Assembly (NCBI RefSeq): GCF_027497235.1
Contig: NZ_CP114902.1
Span: 4,304,001-4,368,000 of the forward strand
From: Micromonospora sp. WMMD1128
GTDB taxonomy: Bacteria > Actinomycetota > Actinomycetes > Mycobacteriales > Micromonosporaceae
Length of the DNA stretch: 64,000 nucleotides
Reading direction: 5' to 3'
A program made the translations under genes and the position numbers. The notes beneath the pieces were generated by a model, which was not told the DNA's origin, searched no databases, and saw only the letters and a list, made by a program, of their open reading frames with translations. Below, piece after piece: positions 8,366 through 16,824 of this stretch (positions are counted from its first letter, which is position 1; each line of letters opens with the position of its first letter).

Positions 8366-9082
8366 TTAGGCGGGGGTCAGGCGGAAGCCGACGCCTCGGA
8401 CGGCGTGGATCGTGGCGGCGGCGTCCAAGCGGCCCAGCTTGTGCCGGATACGGCGGACCACCGAGTGCATGTCGGAGCCCCGTCCGAGATGATCATTGCC
8501 CCAGACCGCGCGGTGCAGTCGCGCGTACGTCCACACCCGGCCCGGAGTGCCGACGAGGCAGACCAGCAGGTCGTGCTCCAGCGGCGTCAACCCGATCTCC
8601 CGCTCCCGCCAGCGCAACACCCGCCGGTCGGAGTCGACGGCCAACTCCAGCCCCGGAAACTCGACCGGTGCGTCGGCGTCGGCAGCCGGGCCCCGCACAC
8701 CGGAACGCGCGCCCAGGGCGTCGACGGACGCGGCAGTGGCGGCGACCGGCAAGCCAACCTCTACCGACGAGCCAACCTCTACCGACGAGCCGGCATCCAC
8801 CGACGAGCGAACATCCACCGGCAGAACAGCACCGGCTGGCGCGACAGCGTCGACGTCGGTCAAGGTTGCGGGCACCGCGGGCACCGGCGGCACCACGGGC
8901 GCCGGCGGCACCACGGGCGCCGGGGGCGCCGGCGGACGGCGGACCAGGTCGAGGAAGCGGCGGGCCTGGTGCGCGCTGGAGACGATCAGGAACGTCTCGG
9001 TGCCGCCGAGCAGTTGGGCGAGCTGCCGGCGCTCGGTCGCCGAGGTCGCAATGCCGATGACCAAGGACGGGATCGCTGTCAT
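8366..9082 (-). CDS. Winged-helix regulator with expanded Pro/Val linker, paralogue of 2571-3146
   Basis: 238 residues from the ATG at 9082 (AAGGTGGG lies six to eight bases upstream; a longer in-frame ATG at 9136 has none). The N-terminal 45 residues (PSLVIGIATSATERRQLAQL...) match the same part of the 2571-3146 protein. The middle is a low-complexity linker (PAPVVPPAPVVPPVPAVPA, then SSVEVGSSVEVG). The C-terminus is a Trans_reg_C winged helix with LTPLEHDLLVCLVGTPGRVW, MHSVVRRIRHKLGRL and AVRGVGFRL. No phosphoacceptor site is visible. The SSVEVG part is encoded by an 18-base DNA repeat (about 8756-8825), so linker length probably varies between strains. Its target is unknown. Confidence 0.82.
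   Translation of the reverse strand: MTAIPSLVIGIATSATERRQLAQLLGGTETFLIVSSAHQARRFLDLVRRPPAPPAPVVPPAPVVPPVPAVPATLTDVDAVAPAGAVLPVDVRSSVDAGSSVEVGSSVEVGLPVAATAASVDALGARSGVRGPAADADAPVEFPGLELAVDSDRRVLRWREREIGLTPLEHDLLVCLVGTPGRVWTYARLHRAVWGNDHLGRGSDMHSVVRRIRHKLGRLDAAATIHAVRGVGFRLTPA
8756..8825. repeat. In-frame 18-base tandem repeat inside regulator linker
   Basis: CCAACCTCTACCGACGAG and three progressively diverged copies lie head to tail. Because the unit is a multiple of three, copy-number change would alter linker length without shifting the frame. Confidence 0.75.
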
Positions 9083-9338
9083 CCGTTCCCACCTTTCCGG
9101 CAGGCTGGCGCAGCGCCCGGCAATTGCCCGCGCCATTGCTGACGCGGCGGATCGGGCCGCCCACCTACGCGGAGCACGCGGTGCGGAGCGCGGCCTGAGG
9201 CGTGCTGGAGCTGCTGTTTCGTGAGGCTACGAGGCGAGCTACCGGGGATCATATAGCCGCCCACCGATGATTGGTATAGCAGTTAACGTCGATGTAACGG
9301 CATCCGACAAGATGACCTGAGCAAATTGCGGGCCGAGG

Positions 9339-10295
9339 TCACGCCGGCACCGCGTCCCACAGCGTCCGCATCGACCGGATGGCCGACCGGGTCTCCTGGA
9401 GATACTCGGCCGTGGTCAGCGACTGCCGCAGGCGCGCGTCCGGCACCGCCGCCGGGTCGACACCCACCGTCTCCACCGCGCAGCCGTACGGAATGCCGAG
9501 CGTCCGGATGGCGTCCGCCTGCTGGAACGGTACGAAGTGCTCGGTGGTGATCAGGAGGATGCGTTCCCCCGGCTGCGGCCGGGCCCGGGAGTCGGCCCAG
9601 TATGCACACGTGTCGGCGGTGTTGGCTCGCCGGTTCGGGTCGGACGACGGCGCGGCCAGGACGCTCAACCGCCGGCCGTCGGGAGCGTCGTAGTCGCGGG
9701 TCAGGGTTGACGCACCGACGTCGCCCCGCGGGCGGTAACCGGGGAACGCGGCCCGGACCGCGACGTCCATGGCGTCGAACTCGGTGGGGCAGGCGTCGAC
9801 GCCCAGGTCCGCCGCCAGGGTCTGCTCCTGCGTCGAGGTGGGACGGAGGCTGCCCAGGCCGCACAGCGTGCCGCCGGTGACCCGGCCGCCGAGCAGCGCC
9901 GCCGCGTGCCGGGCCCGGATCAGGCAGCTGCGGAGCAGGCCACCGTGGATCAGGACGTGCTCGTACCGGTCCTGGCTCGGCACGCCGCGGTGCCGCAGGC
10001 CGAGCGCGGTGACCGCCGCACGCACCCGCTCGGTCACGTCCGCGGTGAAGTCCCGCCGCAGGGCGGTGGCGCGTTCGCCGCCACGGCGGAAGTCCCAGTG
10101 CCGGGCCGAGATCTCCCCCAGCCCGCGGAGCACATCCCCACGGAGCACATCCCCGGTCGGCCATCTCTCCTCGAAGCACTCGACCAGGTCGCGCATCGCG
10201 GGCGAGGTCGCCCAGGCGGCGATCTCCGCACGCAGGGCCACCGGATCGCCGTGCCGGCTCCATCGTGGCAACCCGATCCGGGCGTACGCGGTCAT
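9339..10295 (-). CDS. Conserved-looking hypothetical protein, 318 residues
   Basis: The start is the ATG at 10295, preceded by AAGGCGAGG. No signal peptide or transmembrane segment is seen. The C-terminal half has an alternating strand/helix pattern including ERILLITTEHFVPFQQADAI and an N-terminal half with HVLIHGGLLRSCLIRARHAA, faintly reminiscent of Rossmann-like YdcF/SanA (DUF218) proteins, but I do not recognise the family with confidence. A 15-base duplication at about 10130-10160 makes the peptide GDVLRGDVLRG. The gene is divergent from the STAS protein, with only 22 bases between the start codons, so the two share a promoter region. Confidence 0.7.
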   Translation of the reverse strand: MTAYARIGLPRWSRHGDPVALRAEIAAWATSPAMRDLVECFEERWPTGDVLRGDVLRGLGEISARHWDFRRGGERATALRRDFTADVTERVRAAVTALGLRHRGVPSQDRYEHVLIHGGLLRSCLIRARHAAALLGGRVTGGTLCGLGSLRPTSTQEQTLAADLGVDACPTEFDAMDVAVRAAFPGYRPRGDVGASTLTRDYDAPDGRRLSVLAAPSSDPNRRANTADTCAYWADSRARPQPGERILLITTEHFVPFQQADAIRTLGIPYGCAVETVGVDPAAVPDARLRQSLTTAEYLQETRSAIRSMRTLWDAVPA

Positions 10296-10317
10296 GGTCC
10301 TCGCCTTTCCACGAGCG

Positions 10318-10737
10318 ATGAGATTCGGGCCGTACGGCGGTCTGATCCGGGTGACCACACTCGTGCTGCGGCTGGCCGATCGGACGCCGACCCGCGCGGA
10401 GATCGCGGTCCGCTGCGCCGAGACGGTACGCGGTCGCGAGCGGGGTGTGGTGGTCTGCGACGTGTCCGCGGTGACCCGGCCCGACGTGGTGACGGTCGAG
10501 GTGCTGGCCCGGCTCCGGCTGACCGCCCGGCGGTTCGGGTGGCGGTTGGAGGTCCGCGGCGCGGGCGTCGGCCTACGCGACCTGGCCGACCTGCTCGGGC
10601 TGGCCGACGCCCTCTTCGAGCCGGGCCGGCAGACCGAAGAGCGGGAAGAGGCGGTCGGTGTCGAGGAAGTGGTTGAGCGAGGTGATCCGCCCGCCGGAGA
10701 GCCCGATCACGATCAGCGACCAGGGCACGTGCCCTGA
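10318..10737 (+). CDS. STAS-domain protein (anti-sigma-factor-antagonist-like)
   Basis: 139 residues. The central part ([16 protein letters not shown]... [31 protein letters not shown]) has the beta-alpha alternation of a STAS domain and ends with [16 protein letters not shown], a usual STAS C-terminal helix. The usual phosphorylatable Ser/Thr is not obvious ([12 protein letters not shown]). STAS proteins act in partner-switching control of sigma factors or in lipid transport. The last 55 codons overlap the 3' end of the ECF sigma gene on the opposite strand by 165 bases. The tail [18 protein letters not shown] is acidic and may be unstructured. Both frames of the overlap are open and plausible. 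Confidence 0.78.
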   Translation: MRFGPYGGLIRVTTLVLRLADRTPTRAEIAVRCAETVRGRERGVVVCDVSAVTRPDVVTVEVLARLRLTARRFGWRLEVRGAGVGLRDLADLLGLADALFEPGRQTEEREEAVGVEEVVERGDPPAGEPDHDQRPGHVP

Positions 10738-11604
10738 GTCGGGGTCGCGCCGGTACTGCCCGAACGCCGGCATGCCGTTGGCGGCCACCGGCACCAGGCG
10801 CGAGCCACGGCAACCGTTGCCCGTGCCGGTCATCCAGGCCGTGATGTGGTCGGGCCCGCGCAGCCACAGCGGCACCGGCGGCATCGACAGCGTCGCATCC
10901 TCGTGCAGCAGCTCGGTGAGCGCCGTCAGGTCGTACGCCTCGAACGCCCGCACGTAGCGGGTCAACAGCGCCTGCTGCTCCTCGTCGAGCGGCCGGCGCA
11001 CGTCGGCGGCGGTGTCGGCGGACGCGAGCGTGGCCCGGGCGCGTTGCAGCGCGCTGTTGACGCTCGGCACGGAGGTGTCGAGCAGGTCCGCGACCTCCTG
11101 CGCCGACCAGGCCAGCACCTCGCGCAGGATGAGCACGGCCCGCTGCTTCGGCGGGAGGTGCTGCAACGCCGCGACGAACGCCAGCCGGACGGACTCCCGC
11201 CCGGCGATCACCTCGGCCGGGTCGCCGGCCGAGGGCAGCACCCGGTCGTCCGGCATCGGGCCGAGCCAGATCTGCTCCGGCCGGGGCTCGCCGGGGTGGG
11301 TGGCGGTGCCGCTGCCCGCCGGGCCGAGGTCCATCGGCCGGACCCGGCGCTGCGCGCTGGCGGCCATGTTCAGGCAGACGTTCGTCGCGATCCGGTAGAG
11401 CCAGGTCCGCAGCGCGGACCGCCCCTCGAACCGGTCGAAGTTGCGCCAGGCCCGGACGAAGGTGTCCTGCACCGCGTCCTCGGCCTCGAAGGCCGACCCC
11501 AGCATCCGGTAGCAGTAGCCGGTCAGTTCCGACCGGTACGCCTCGAGTTGCGTCTCCACGGGGACGCTCGCCACCTCGCTCACCTGTTCGAAACTAGCCC
11601 ACAT
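10573..11604 (-). CDS. ECF sigma factor with C-terminal SnoaL-like domain
   Basis: 343 residues from the ATG at 11604; GTG codons at 11583 and 11574 are alternatives, the latter with a better GGTGAGCGAG upstream. Region 2 ([20 protein letters not shown], then QDTFVRAW) and region 4 ([40 protein letters not shown]) are clear. The C-terminal 130 residues form a SnoaL/NTF2-like domain, as in ECF groups whose activity is modulated by that extension instead of a linked anti-sigma factor. No anti-sigma gene is adjacent. The tail after [17 protein letters not shown] overlaps the STAS gene. It is divergent from the alpha/beta hydrolase, a candidate target. Confidence 0.9.
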   Translation of the reverse strand: MWASFEQVSEVASVPVETQLEAYRSELTGYCYRMLGSAFEAEDAVQDTFVRAWRNFDRFEGRSALRTWLYRIATNVCLNMAASAQRRVRPMDLGPAGSGTATHPGEPRPEQIWLGPMPDDRVLPSAGDPAEVIAGRESVRLAFVAALQHLPPKQRAVLILREVLAWSAQEVADLLDTSVPSVNSALQRARATLASADTAADVRRPLDEEQQALLTRYVRAFEAYDLTALTELLHEDATLSMPPVPLWLRGPDHITAWMTGTGNGCRGSRLVPVAANGMPAFGQYRRDPDSGHVPWSLIVIGLSGGRITSLNHFLDTDRLFPLFGLPARLEEGVGQPEQVGQVA

Positions 11605-11709
11605 GCTGCGCGAACGCGAGCACCCGAAGTCGGGTGGCGCGCACCGATGAGTTCGCCGGGCGGGTCCGGTCCACCAGTCGTCAGCACGGAACATGCGAAG
11701 GAGCATCCG

Positions 11710-12528
11710 ATGGCCACCATCGAGACGAGCGCCCCCGGGCGGTACGCCGACGTCAACGGCCTCCGCCTCTACGTCGAGTCGCACGGGTCCGGCCGGCCGA
11801 TGATCCTGCTGCACGGCGGGCTCGGCTCGGGCGAGATGTTCACGCCGATCCTGCCCGCGCTGGCCGCCGGGCACCAGGTGATCCTGGTGGACCTCCAGGG
11901 GCACGGCCGCACCGCCGACATCGACCGGCCGCTCGACATGGCGCTGATGGCCGACGACATCGCCGCGCTCATCGACCACCTCGGCCTGGACCGGCCGGAC
12001 CTGGTCGGCTTCTCCCTCGGCGGCGGCGTGGCGATGCACGTGGCGTTCCGGCACCCGGAGAAGGTGGGCCGGCTGGTCTCCGCGTCGGCGCACATCCGGC
12101 GCGACGCGGTCTACCCGGAGCTGCTCGCGCAGCAGGGCCAGATGAACGCCGCAGCGGCGGAGTTCCTCAAGGAGACCCCGATGTTCGAGTTGTACCAGCG
12201 GGTGGCGCCGCGTCCGGAGGACTTCCCCGGGCTGCTCGACAAGATCGGCGCGGCGATGCGGGTGGACTTCGACGTCACCGAGCAGGTGCGCGCCCTGCGG
12301 GTGCCGACGCTCGTGGTCGCCGCGGACGCCGACATGGCCCCGCCGAGCCACTACGTCGAGGTGTTCACGCTGCTCGACGGTGGGCTGCGGGACGCCGGCT
12401 GGACCGGCGAGGGCCGCCCGGCGGGCGGGCACGCGCTGGCGATCCTGCCCGGCCTGAGCCACTACGACCTCCACGACTCGCCGCTGTTCGCCGCCGTCAC
12501 GCTCGCCTTCCTCGACGGGGGCCGCTGA
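11710..12528 (+). CDS. Alpha/beta-fold hydrolase
   Basis: 272 residues; GAAGGAG precedes the ATG by seven bases. Visible motifs are the oxyanion segment LLHGGLGSG, the nucleophile elbow with S102 (VGFSLGGGV), the acid region [11 protein letters not shown] and the catalytic His in [10 protein letters not shown]. There is no signal peptide, so it is probably cytosolic. The substrate is unknown; the protein resembles small-molecule esterases or epoxide-hydrolase-like enzymes. It is divergently transcribed from the ECF-SnoaL sigma factor with 105 bases between the starts. That arrangement is frequent where the sigma factor controls its neighbour. Confidence 0.9.
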   Translation: MATIETSAPGRYADVNGLRLYVESHGSGRPMILLHGGLGSGEMFTPILPALAAGHQVILVDLQGHGRTADIDRPLDMALMADDIAALIDHLGLDRPDLVGFSLGGGVAMHVAFRHPEKVGRLVSASAHIRRDAVYPELLAQQGQMNAAAAEFLKETPMFELYQRVAPRPEDFPGLLDKIGAAMRVDFDVTEQVRALRVPTLVVAADADMAPPSHYVEVFTLLDGGLRDAGWTGEGRPAGGHALAILPGLSHYDLHDSPLFAAVTLAFLDGGR

Positions 12529-12688
12529 GCCACCGCCGCCGGGGCGTCGCCGCGTCGTGCACGGGGGACGATGGGGCGACGCCCCGGCAGCGGGCAGGTG
12601 GGCGCGGGTCGGCCCGCGGCGGCGTCCCGCAGCGTGCCGCGACCCGAACTCGATTGACGGGACATCGAGCGGGTTCTACGGTCCCGCG

Positions 12689-13573
12689 ATGCGCCCTGGA
12701 GAAATTGTCGTCACGGTCCAGCAGGTGCGCGCCCTGATCGACGAGCAGTTCCCCGAGTGGTCGGACCTGCCGGTCGTGGCGCAGCCGCTCAACGGCACCG
12801 ATAACGCGCTGTTCCGGCTCGGTGACTTCCTCACGGCGCGGCTGCCGCGGGCGCGGTGGGCGGTCGACCAGGTGACGACCGACGCGACCTGGCTGCCGCG
12901 GCTGGCGCCACACCTACCGGTGCCGGTGCCGGTGCCGATCGCGGTCGGGCAGCCGGGCGGGGACTACCCGTGGCCGTGGACGGTCGTCCCGTGGCTGGAC
13001 GGGCACAATCCGGAGGTCGGGCGGGATCTCTCCGACCTCGCCGTCGACCTCGCCGGCTTCGTGCACGCGATGATCGCGATCGATCCGATGGGCGGGCCGG
13101 TCAAGGAGGGGATCCAACGCGGCGTGCCGCTGGTGCGACGGGACGAGCTGACCCGCCGTTCGATCGCGGCGCTGGGCGACCGGATCGACGGGCGGGCCGT
13201 GACCGCGGCGTGGGACGAGGCGATGGCGGCGGACGAGTGGTCCGAACCGCCGGTGTGGCTGCACGGCGATCTCCTGGCAGGCAATCTGCTGGTCGATCGG
13301 GGCAGACTCACCGGAGTGATCGACTTCGGCGGTCTCGGCCGGGGCGATCCCGCGGTCGAGGTGCGGCCGGGCTGGAGTCTGTTCGACGCCCGCGCGCGGA
13401 CCGTCTACCGGGAGGCGCTCGGGTTCGACGAGGCGACCTGGGTACGCGGGTGGGCCTGGATGCTGTCGGGCTCGCTCTACTGGTTGGCGGACCTCTGGGA
13501 CTCGATCAGGGCGGACGACCGCGAGGACACGCTCCGCCACATCGACCACATTGTGCGTCACCGCCACGACTGA
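12689..13573 (+). CDS. Aminoglycoside phosphotransferase (APH) family kinase
   Basis: 294 residues from the ATG at 12689. The APH/choline-kinase fold motifs are present: a hinge-like stretch (WTVVPWLDGHNPEVG), the catalytic loop WLHGDLLAGNLLVD with HGD and the downstream Asn, and the metal-binding GVIDFGGLGRGDPAVE. These enzymes phosphorylate hydroxyls of small molecules; only some members inactivate antibiotics, and substrate cannot be inferred here. The gene stands alone after the hydrolase, with 160 bases and no clear terminator between. No ribosome binding site is evident. Confidence 0.88.
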   Translation: MRPGEIVVTVQQVRALIDEQFPEWSDLPVVAQPLNGTDNALFRLGDFLTARLPRARWAVDQVTTDATWLPRLAPHLPVPVPVPIAVGQPGGDYPWPWTVVPWLDGHNPEVGRDLSDLAVDLAGFVHAMIAIDPMGGPVKEGIQRGVPLVRRDELTRRSIAALGDRIDGRAVTAAWDEAMAADEWSEPPVWLHGDLLAGNLLVDRGRLTGVIDFGGLGRGDPAVEVRPGWSLFDARARTVYREALGFDEATWVRGWAWMLSGSLYWLADLWDSIRADDREDTLRHIDHIVRHRHD

Positions 13574-13587
13574 CCGGGCCGCGCCCC

Positions 13588-13690
13588 TGCGGTGCCGTCT
13601 ACCTTGACAAGCCGTACGAGATCCAGACCTACGCGGACGCGCGGCGCTCGCTCGGTGAACGGGCGCTCGACTCTGATGAGTCCCACACGG
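13588..13690 (+). pseudogene. Remnant of a DUF5753 regulator gene (C-terminal piece)
   Basis: About 100 bases encode GAVYLDKPYEIQTYADARRS LGERALDSDES. This closely matches the C-terminal end of the intact DUF5753 regulator at 17181-18062 (GAVYLDKPYEIQTYEEAWRS LGERTLDADES), including long runs of identical DNA. No start codon or helix-turn-helix part exists upstream, because the APH gene abuts. It marks a lost copy or a recombination scar. Confidence 0.85.
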
Positions 13691-13695
13691 ATGAG

Positions 13696-13736
13696 GAACG
13701 ATCGTTCTTGACTGTTCGTTCCTAAACGGTTAGTGT
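13696..13736 (+). promoter_or_regulatory. Promoter with palindromic operator for the TetR gene; apparently leaderless
   Basis: TTGACT at 13708-13713 and TAGTGT at 13731-13736 are 17 bases apart. The predicted transcription start is at or within two bases of the ATG at 13744, implying a leaderless mRNA. The perfect palindrome GAACGATCGTTC at 13696-13707 abuts the -35 box, and a further TGTTCGTTC half lies in the spacer, a suitable autoregulatory site for the TetR product. Confidence 0.65.
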
Positions 13737-13743
13737 TCTCGGC

Positions 13744-14202
13744 ATGGGTCGCCCGAGGGGTTTCGACGAGGAAGTCGTGACGGCGGCGGCGGCCGAGTTG
13801 TTCGCCGGCCGGGCCTACGACGGGGTGTCGGTCGACGATCTCGTCCAGCAACTGGGGGTGCACCGCAACAGTCTGTACAAGACCTTCGGCAGCAAGCGGG
13901 GGCTCTATCTCGCCGCCCTGCGGTGGCACATCGCGCACCGGCTGCCGGCGCTGACCGAGCAACTCGCCGCCGGCACGGGCGTCGCCGACGACCACACCCT
14001 CGATCTGCTGTTGCTGGCCGCGGTCGAGCGCGCGCCCAGCGACGTCGAGGTGGCCGCTCTGGTGGCCAAGGCGTGGCAGGCTCTGGAACAGGCCCTGCCA
14101 CGGGCGCCGGCGGCTGACCGCCCACGCGCGAACGGGGTGGACGCGCTGCTGGGTGAGCGACTGCGGGCCCGCGCCGCGGCAGCACCGGCCGATCCCTCGT
14201 AA
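13744..14202 (+). CDS. TetR-family transcriptional regulator
   Basis: 152 residues, shorter than the usual 190-210. The N-terminal helix-turn-helix is clear: FDEEVVTAAAAELFAGRAYD, then VSVDDLVQQLGVHRNSLYKT FGSKRGLY. The ligand-binding part is brief and ends in an Arg/Ala/Pro-rich tail. The upstream palindrome at 13696 is a likely autoregulatory operator. The small PH-like protein and the secreted hydrolase that follow on the same strand are possible targets, though a 91-base gap separates them from this gene. Confidence 0.87.
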   Translation: MGRPRGFDEEVVTAAAAELFAGRAYDGVSVDDLVQQLGVHRNSLYKTFGSKRGLYLAALRWHIAHRLPALTEQLAAGTGVADDHTLDLLLLAAVERAPSDVEVAALVAKAWQALEQALPRAPAADRPRANGVDALLGERLRARAAAAPADPS

Positions 14203-14293
14203 CCGAACCCTCTCCCCGCCCGACGCTGCCCGCGCCGGTGCGCCACCACGCCCCGCGGCCGGTGTCGCCGGGACTTGCGAAAGGACCGTTGTC

Positions 14294-14647
14294 ATGGCCA
14301 GTGTCCGCATCGACGGCGACGATGTCGTCGTGGAGATCGAAGGCATGGACCGGTTGTGGTCGCTCAAGAGCCGCCTGGTGATCCCGTTGGCAAACGTCCG
14401 CGGCGCCACCGCCGACCCGGGCATCGCCGCCGACCCCAAGGGGGTACGGGCACCGGGCACCCACCTGCCCGGAGTGATCACGGCCGGCACCTTCCACCAG
14501 GACGGTGAGCGCGTCTTCTGGAATATCCGTGACGGTGCCCGCGCCGTCGTCATCGAACTCGCGGACGAGCGCTACGCCCGCCTGGTCGTGGAGGTCACCG
14601 ACCCGGCCGCCACGGTCGCCCTCATCGAGCAGGCGGTGGCGCGATGA
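14294..14647 (+). CDS. Small PH-like/uncharacterised protein, 117 residues
   Basis: AAAGGA lies ten bases before the ATG at 14294. The protein reads as a single beta-rich domain (VRIDGDDVVVEIEGMDRLWS LKSRLVIPLANV ... AGTFHQDGERVFWNI ... VVIELADERYARLVVEVTDP) resembling short bacterial PH-domain-like proteins common in actinomycetes, with no catalytic motif. There is no signal peptide. Its stop overlaps the start of the secreted hydrolase by four bases (ATGA), so the two are translationally coupled. Function unknown. Confidence 0.72.
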   Translation: MASVRIDGDDVVVEIEGMDRLWSLKSRLVIPLANVRGATADPGIAADPKGVRAPGTHLPGVITAGTFHQDGERVFWNIRDGARAVVIELADERYARLVVEVTDPAATVALIEQAVAR

Positions 14648-15711
14648 TCCCGCTCGCCCGGCGGGCCGCCATCGGCGCCGTCCTGGTCGGGAGCATCGCC
14701 GCCGGGGTGCTTCCCGCCGGCGCCGCGCAGGCCAGGCCGCTCACGCCGGCCACGGACCGCGAGGTCACGTTCACCGTGGACGGGACCGTCACGTACGGCA
14801 CCCTGCACCTCCCCGTCCATCGGCGGGGGCAGCGGATGCCGGCGGTGCTGTTGCTGCCCGGCAGCGGTTCCACCGACCGCAACGGCGACCAGCCGCCCGC
14901 GCTCACCCCGCACACCCTGGCCAAGCTCGCCGACGCGCTGGCCCGCGACGGGGTCGCCAGCCTGCGCTTCGACAAGTACGGCTCGGGCCGGACCGGGCTG
15001 GGCGCGTACGCCGACAAGCCGGAGACGATCGACTATCCCGCATTCGTCCGCCAGGCCGACGCCGCGTACCGGCTGCTCGCCCGCCAACCCGAGGTCGACC
15101 GGCGAGCGGTACGCCTGATCGGGCACAGCGAGGGCGCGCTGACGGCGCTGATGGTCGCGGTCGCCGCCGAACCCCGTACGGCCGGGGTCGGGCTGCTGCA
15201 ACCCCTGGCGGAACGGTTCCTCGACGTGCTCGCCCGACAACTGCACGAGCAGCTCGCCGCCGCCGTCGCGGCGGGCCAGATGAGCCCGGAGGAGCAACGC
15301 GCGATCGGGCGCGCCGTCGACCGGGCCGTCGCCGACCTGCGGGCGCACCGCCCGATCGACACCAGCGCCATGCCGGCCGCGCTCGCCGCGCTCTTCCAGG
15401 GCCTCGGCGGTCCCAGCCGGCGCTACGTGGAGTCCATCGACGCCGTCGACCCCGCCTCGGTCGCACGCCGGCTACCCCCTCGAACCCCGGCGCTGCTCAC
15501 CTGCGGAACCATCGACCCGCAGGTCCCGTGCGACACGACCACGCCGCTGGCGACGGCGCTGGCGCGGGCGCACACAGCCGGGCCGGGCCGGGTCGTGCTG
15601 CCGGGCGTGGGCCACGACCTGACCGACCCCGCGGATCCGGATGTGCTCGCCCCGGCGGCACTCGACGCGCTGCACCGGTTCATGAGGTGCGGCGCCCCGG
15701 CCGCGCGCTGA
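14644..15711 (+). CDS. Secreted alpha/beta hydrolase (S9/dienelactone-hydrolase-like)
   Basis: 355 residues. A signal peptide (RRAAIGAVLVGSIAAGVLPAG, cleaved near AAQA) is followed by an alpha/beta hydrolase: LLLPGSGSTDRNGD forms the oxyanion region, the nucleophile Ser lies in LIGHSEGAL, the Asp region in LLTCGTIDPQVPC, and the catalytic His in LPGVGHDLTD. It belongs with the S9/serine aminopeptidase-like hydrolases; the substrate is unknown. The start overlaps the previous gene by four bases. It converges on the globin/FNR gene with 25 bases between. Confidence 0.88.
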   Translation: MIPLARRAAIGAVLVGSIAAGVLPAGAAQARPLTPATDREVTFTVDGTVTYGTLHLPVHRRGQRMPAVLLLPGSGSTDRNGDQPPALTPHTLAKLADALARDGVASLRFDKYGSGRTGLGAYADKPETIDYPAFVRQADAAYRLLARQPEVDRRAVRLIGHSEGALTALMVAVAAEPRTAGVGLLQPLAERFLDVLARQLHEQLAAAVAAGQMSPEEQRAIGRAVDRAVADLRAHRPIDTSAMPAALAALFQGLGGPSRRYVESIDAVDPASVARRLPPRTPALLTCGTIDPQVPCDTTTPLATALARAHTAGPGRVVLPGVGHDLTDPADPDVLAPAALDALHRFMRCGAPAAR

Positions 15712-15736
15712 CGTCGCCGCTCGCCGCCGACCGCCG

Positions 15737-16822
15737 TCATCGCTCGCCGATCGTGGGCAGGCGCCGGTCGCCGGCGGGTACGGCGGCAGCGCTGAGCCAG
15801 CGGCGGGCGGCCCCGAGCATGGCGGGTGGGCCGCACACATGGACCTGTTGGCCGGGCCGGCGGTGGCGGGCGGCCAGGGCGATGGCGCTGCCGCGCTCGG
15901 CCGGCCCGGCCTCGGGGTCGTCGGAGAAGGCGGGCACGATCGTCAGCCGGTCGTGCGCCTGTTGGAGCTTGTCGAGGGCGATCGCGTCGTAGAGGTCGGC
16001 GAACGTCCGCGCCCCGAGGATCAGCGTGACCCGCCGGCCGCCGGGCGCGTCGACGACCTGTTCGACGAGTGCGCGCAGGGGCGCGAGGCCGGTGCCACCG
16101 GCCACGAGCAACAGGTCTCCGTCGCCCTCGGTCAACTCCAGCCCGGTGTCGGCGGGCGCGCCGAGGTGGAGCACGTCGCCGGGGCGTACCTCCTCGACCA
16201 GGCTGCGGGAGACGGAGCCGGCGGCCAGGGCGCGGACGTGGAACTCCAGCGTGCCGTCCGGGCGGGGCGCGTTCGCCGGGGACAGCCACCGCCACCGTCC
16301 CGGCCGGCGCGGCGTGTGCACCGGGACGGCCTGGCCGGGCCGGTGGGGCAGCCGCCGCCGCGGTCGTACCGTCAGCATGGCGATGGTGTCGACGGGCCGG
16401 TCGTGGTCGATCACCTCGACCGGCCACCACGGCGGCCCGTCGCCGAGACGGGCGGCGGTGCGCTCGATCAGCCGCCAGGCCCGCCACCAGCGCACGCCGG
16501 GCGCGGGCAGCAGGGCGTCGCCGATCGCCGCCGCGTGCCAGGGCCGCAGACCGAAGCTTCGGTACGCGGACCCGAGCGCCCGCAGCGACGCCACCCGCCC
16601 GGCGCGGTCGTCGTCGCCTTCGAGCAGCCGCCGCAGCGAGGCGTGCAGCAGCGGCGCGTCACGTTCCGGCAGCAGCCCCGGACAACGATTTTCCACTGCG
16701 GTCCAGAATTGACAGGTCTCGTCGGTCACGAAAACCGCCAGGCGTCGGTGCGTTCGGCAGACATCGGCGGGCGCCTCCATACGGATTGGACGAGGTGGGA
16801 ATTGTGAATGTGGAATTCGCAT
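15737..16822 (-). CDS. Globin-like/FAD-NAD(P)H (FNR) oxidoreductase
   Basis: 361 residues from the ATG at 16822, two bases after the stop of the DivIVA-like gene. The N-terminal 130 residues look like a degenerate globin (ALGSAYRSFGLRPWHAAAIG aligns with the flavohaemoglobin segment containing the proximal His). The C-terminal 230 residues are a ferredoxin-reductase module: FAD-site WRWLSPANAPRPDG, the NAD(P)-site VAGGTGLAPLRALVEQV and VHVCGPPAMLGAARRWL. In the globin part, Tyr occupies the place where the proximal haem ligand His is expected, so haem binding is doubtful. Role inferred: electron transfer or redox signalling rather than NO dioxygenation. Confidence 0.82.
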   Translation of the reverse strand: MRIPHSQFPPRPIRMEAPADVCRTHRRLAVFVTDETCQFWTAVENRCPGLLPERDAPLLHASLRRLLEGDDDRAGRVASLRALGSAYRSFGLRPWHAAAIGDALLPAPGVRWWRAWRLIERTAARLGDGPPWWPVEVIDHDRPVDTIAMLTVRPRRRLPHRPGQAVPVHTPRRPGRWRWLSPANAPRPDGTLEFHVRALAAGSVSRSLVEEVRPGDVLHLGAPADTGLELTEGDGDLLLVAGGTGLAPLRALVEQVVDAPGGRRVTLILGARTFADLYDAIALDKLQQAHDRLTIVPAFSDDPEAGPAERGSAIALAARHRRPGQQVHVCGPPAMLGAARRWLSAAAVPAGDRRLPTIGER

Positions 16823-16824
16823 GA

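Noticed and set aside
10846..11710. Upstream extension of the alpha/beta hydrolase into the sigma-factor region
   Set aside because: The long plus frame is the antisense of the sigma factor; the ATG at 11710 has a GAAGGAG site and begins the hydrolase domain.
12689..13573. Antibiotic-resistance call for the APH-family kinase
   Set aside because: Only general kinase motifs are visible; no aminoglycoside-specific features or context were seen.
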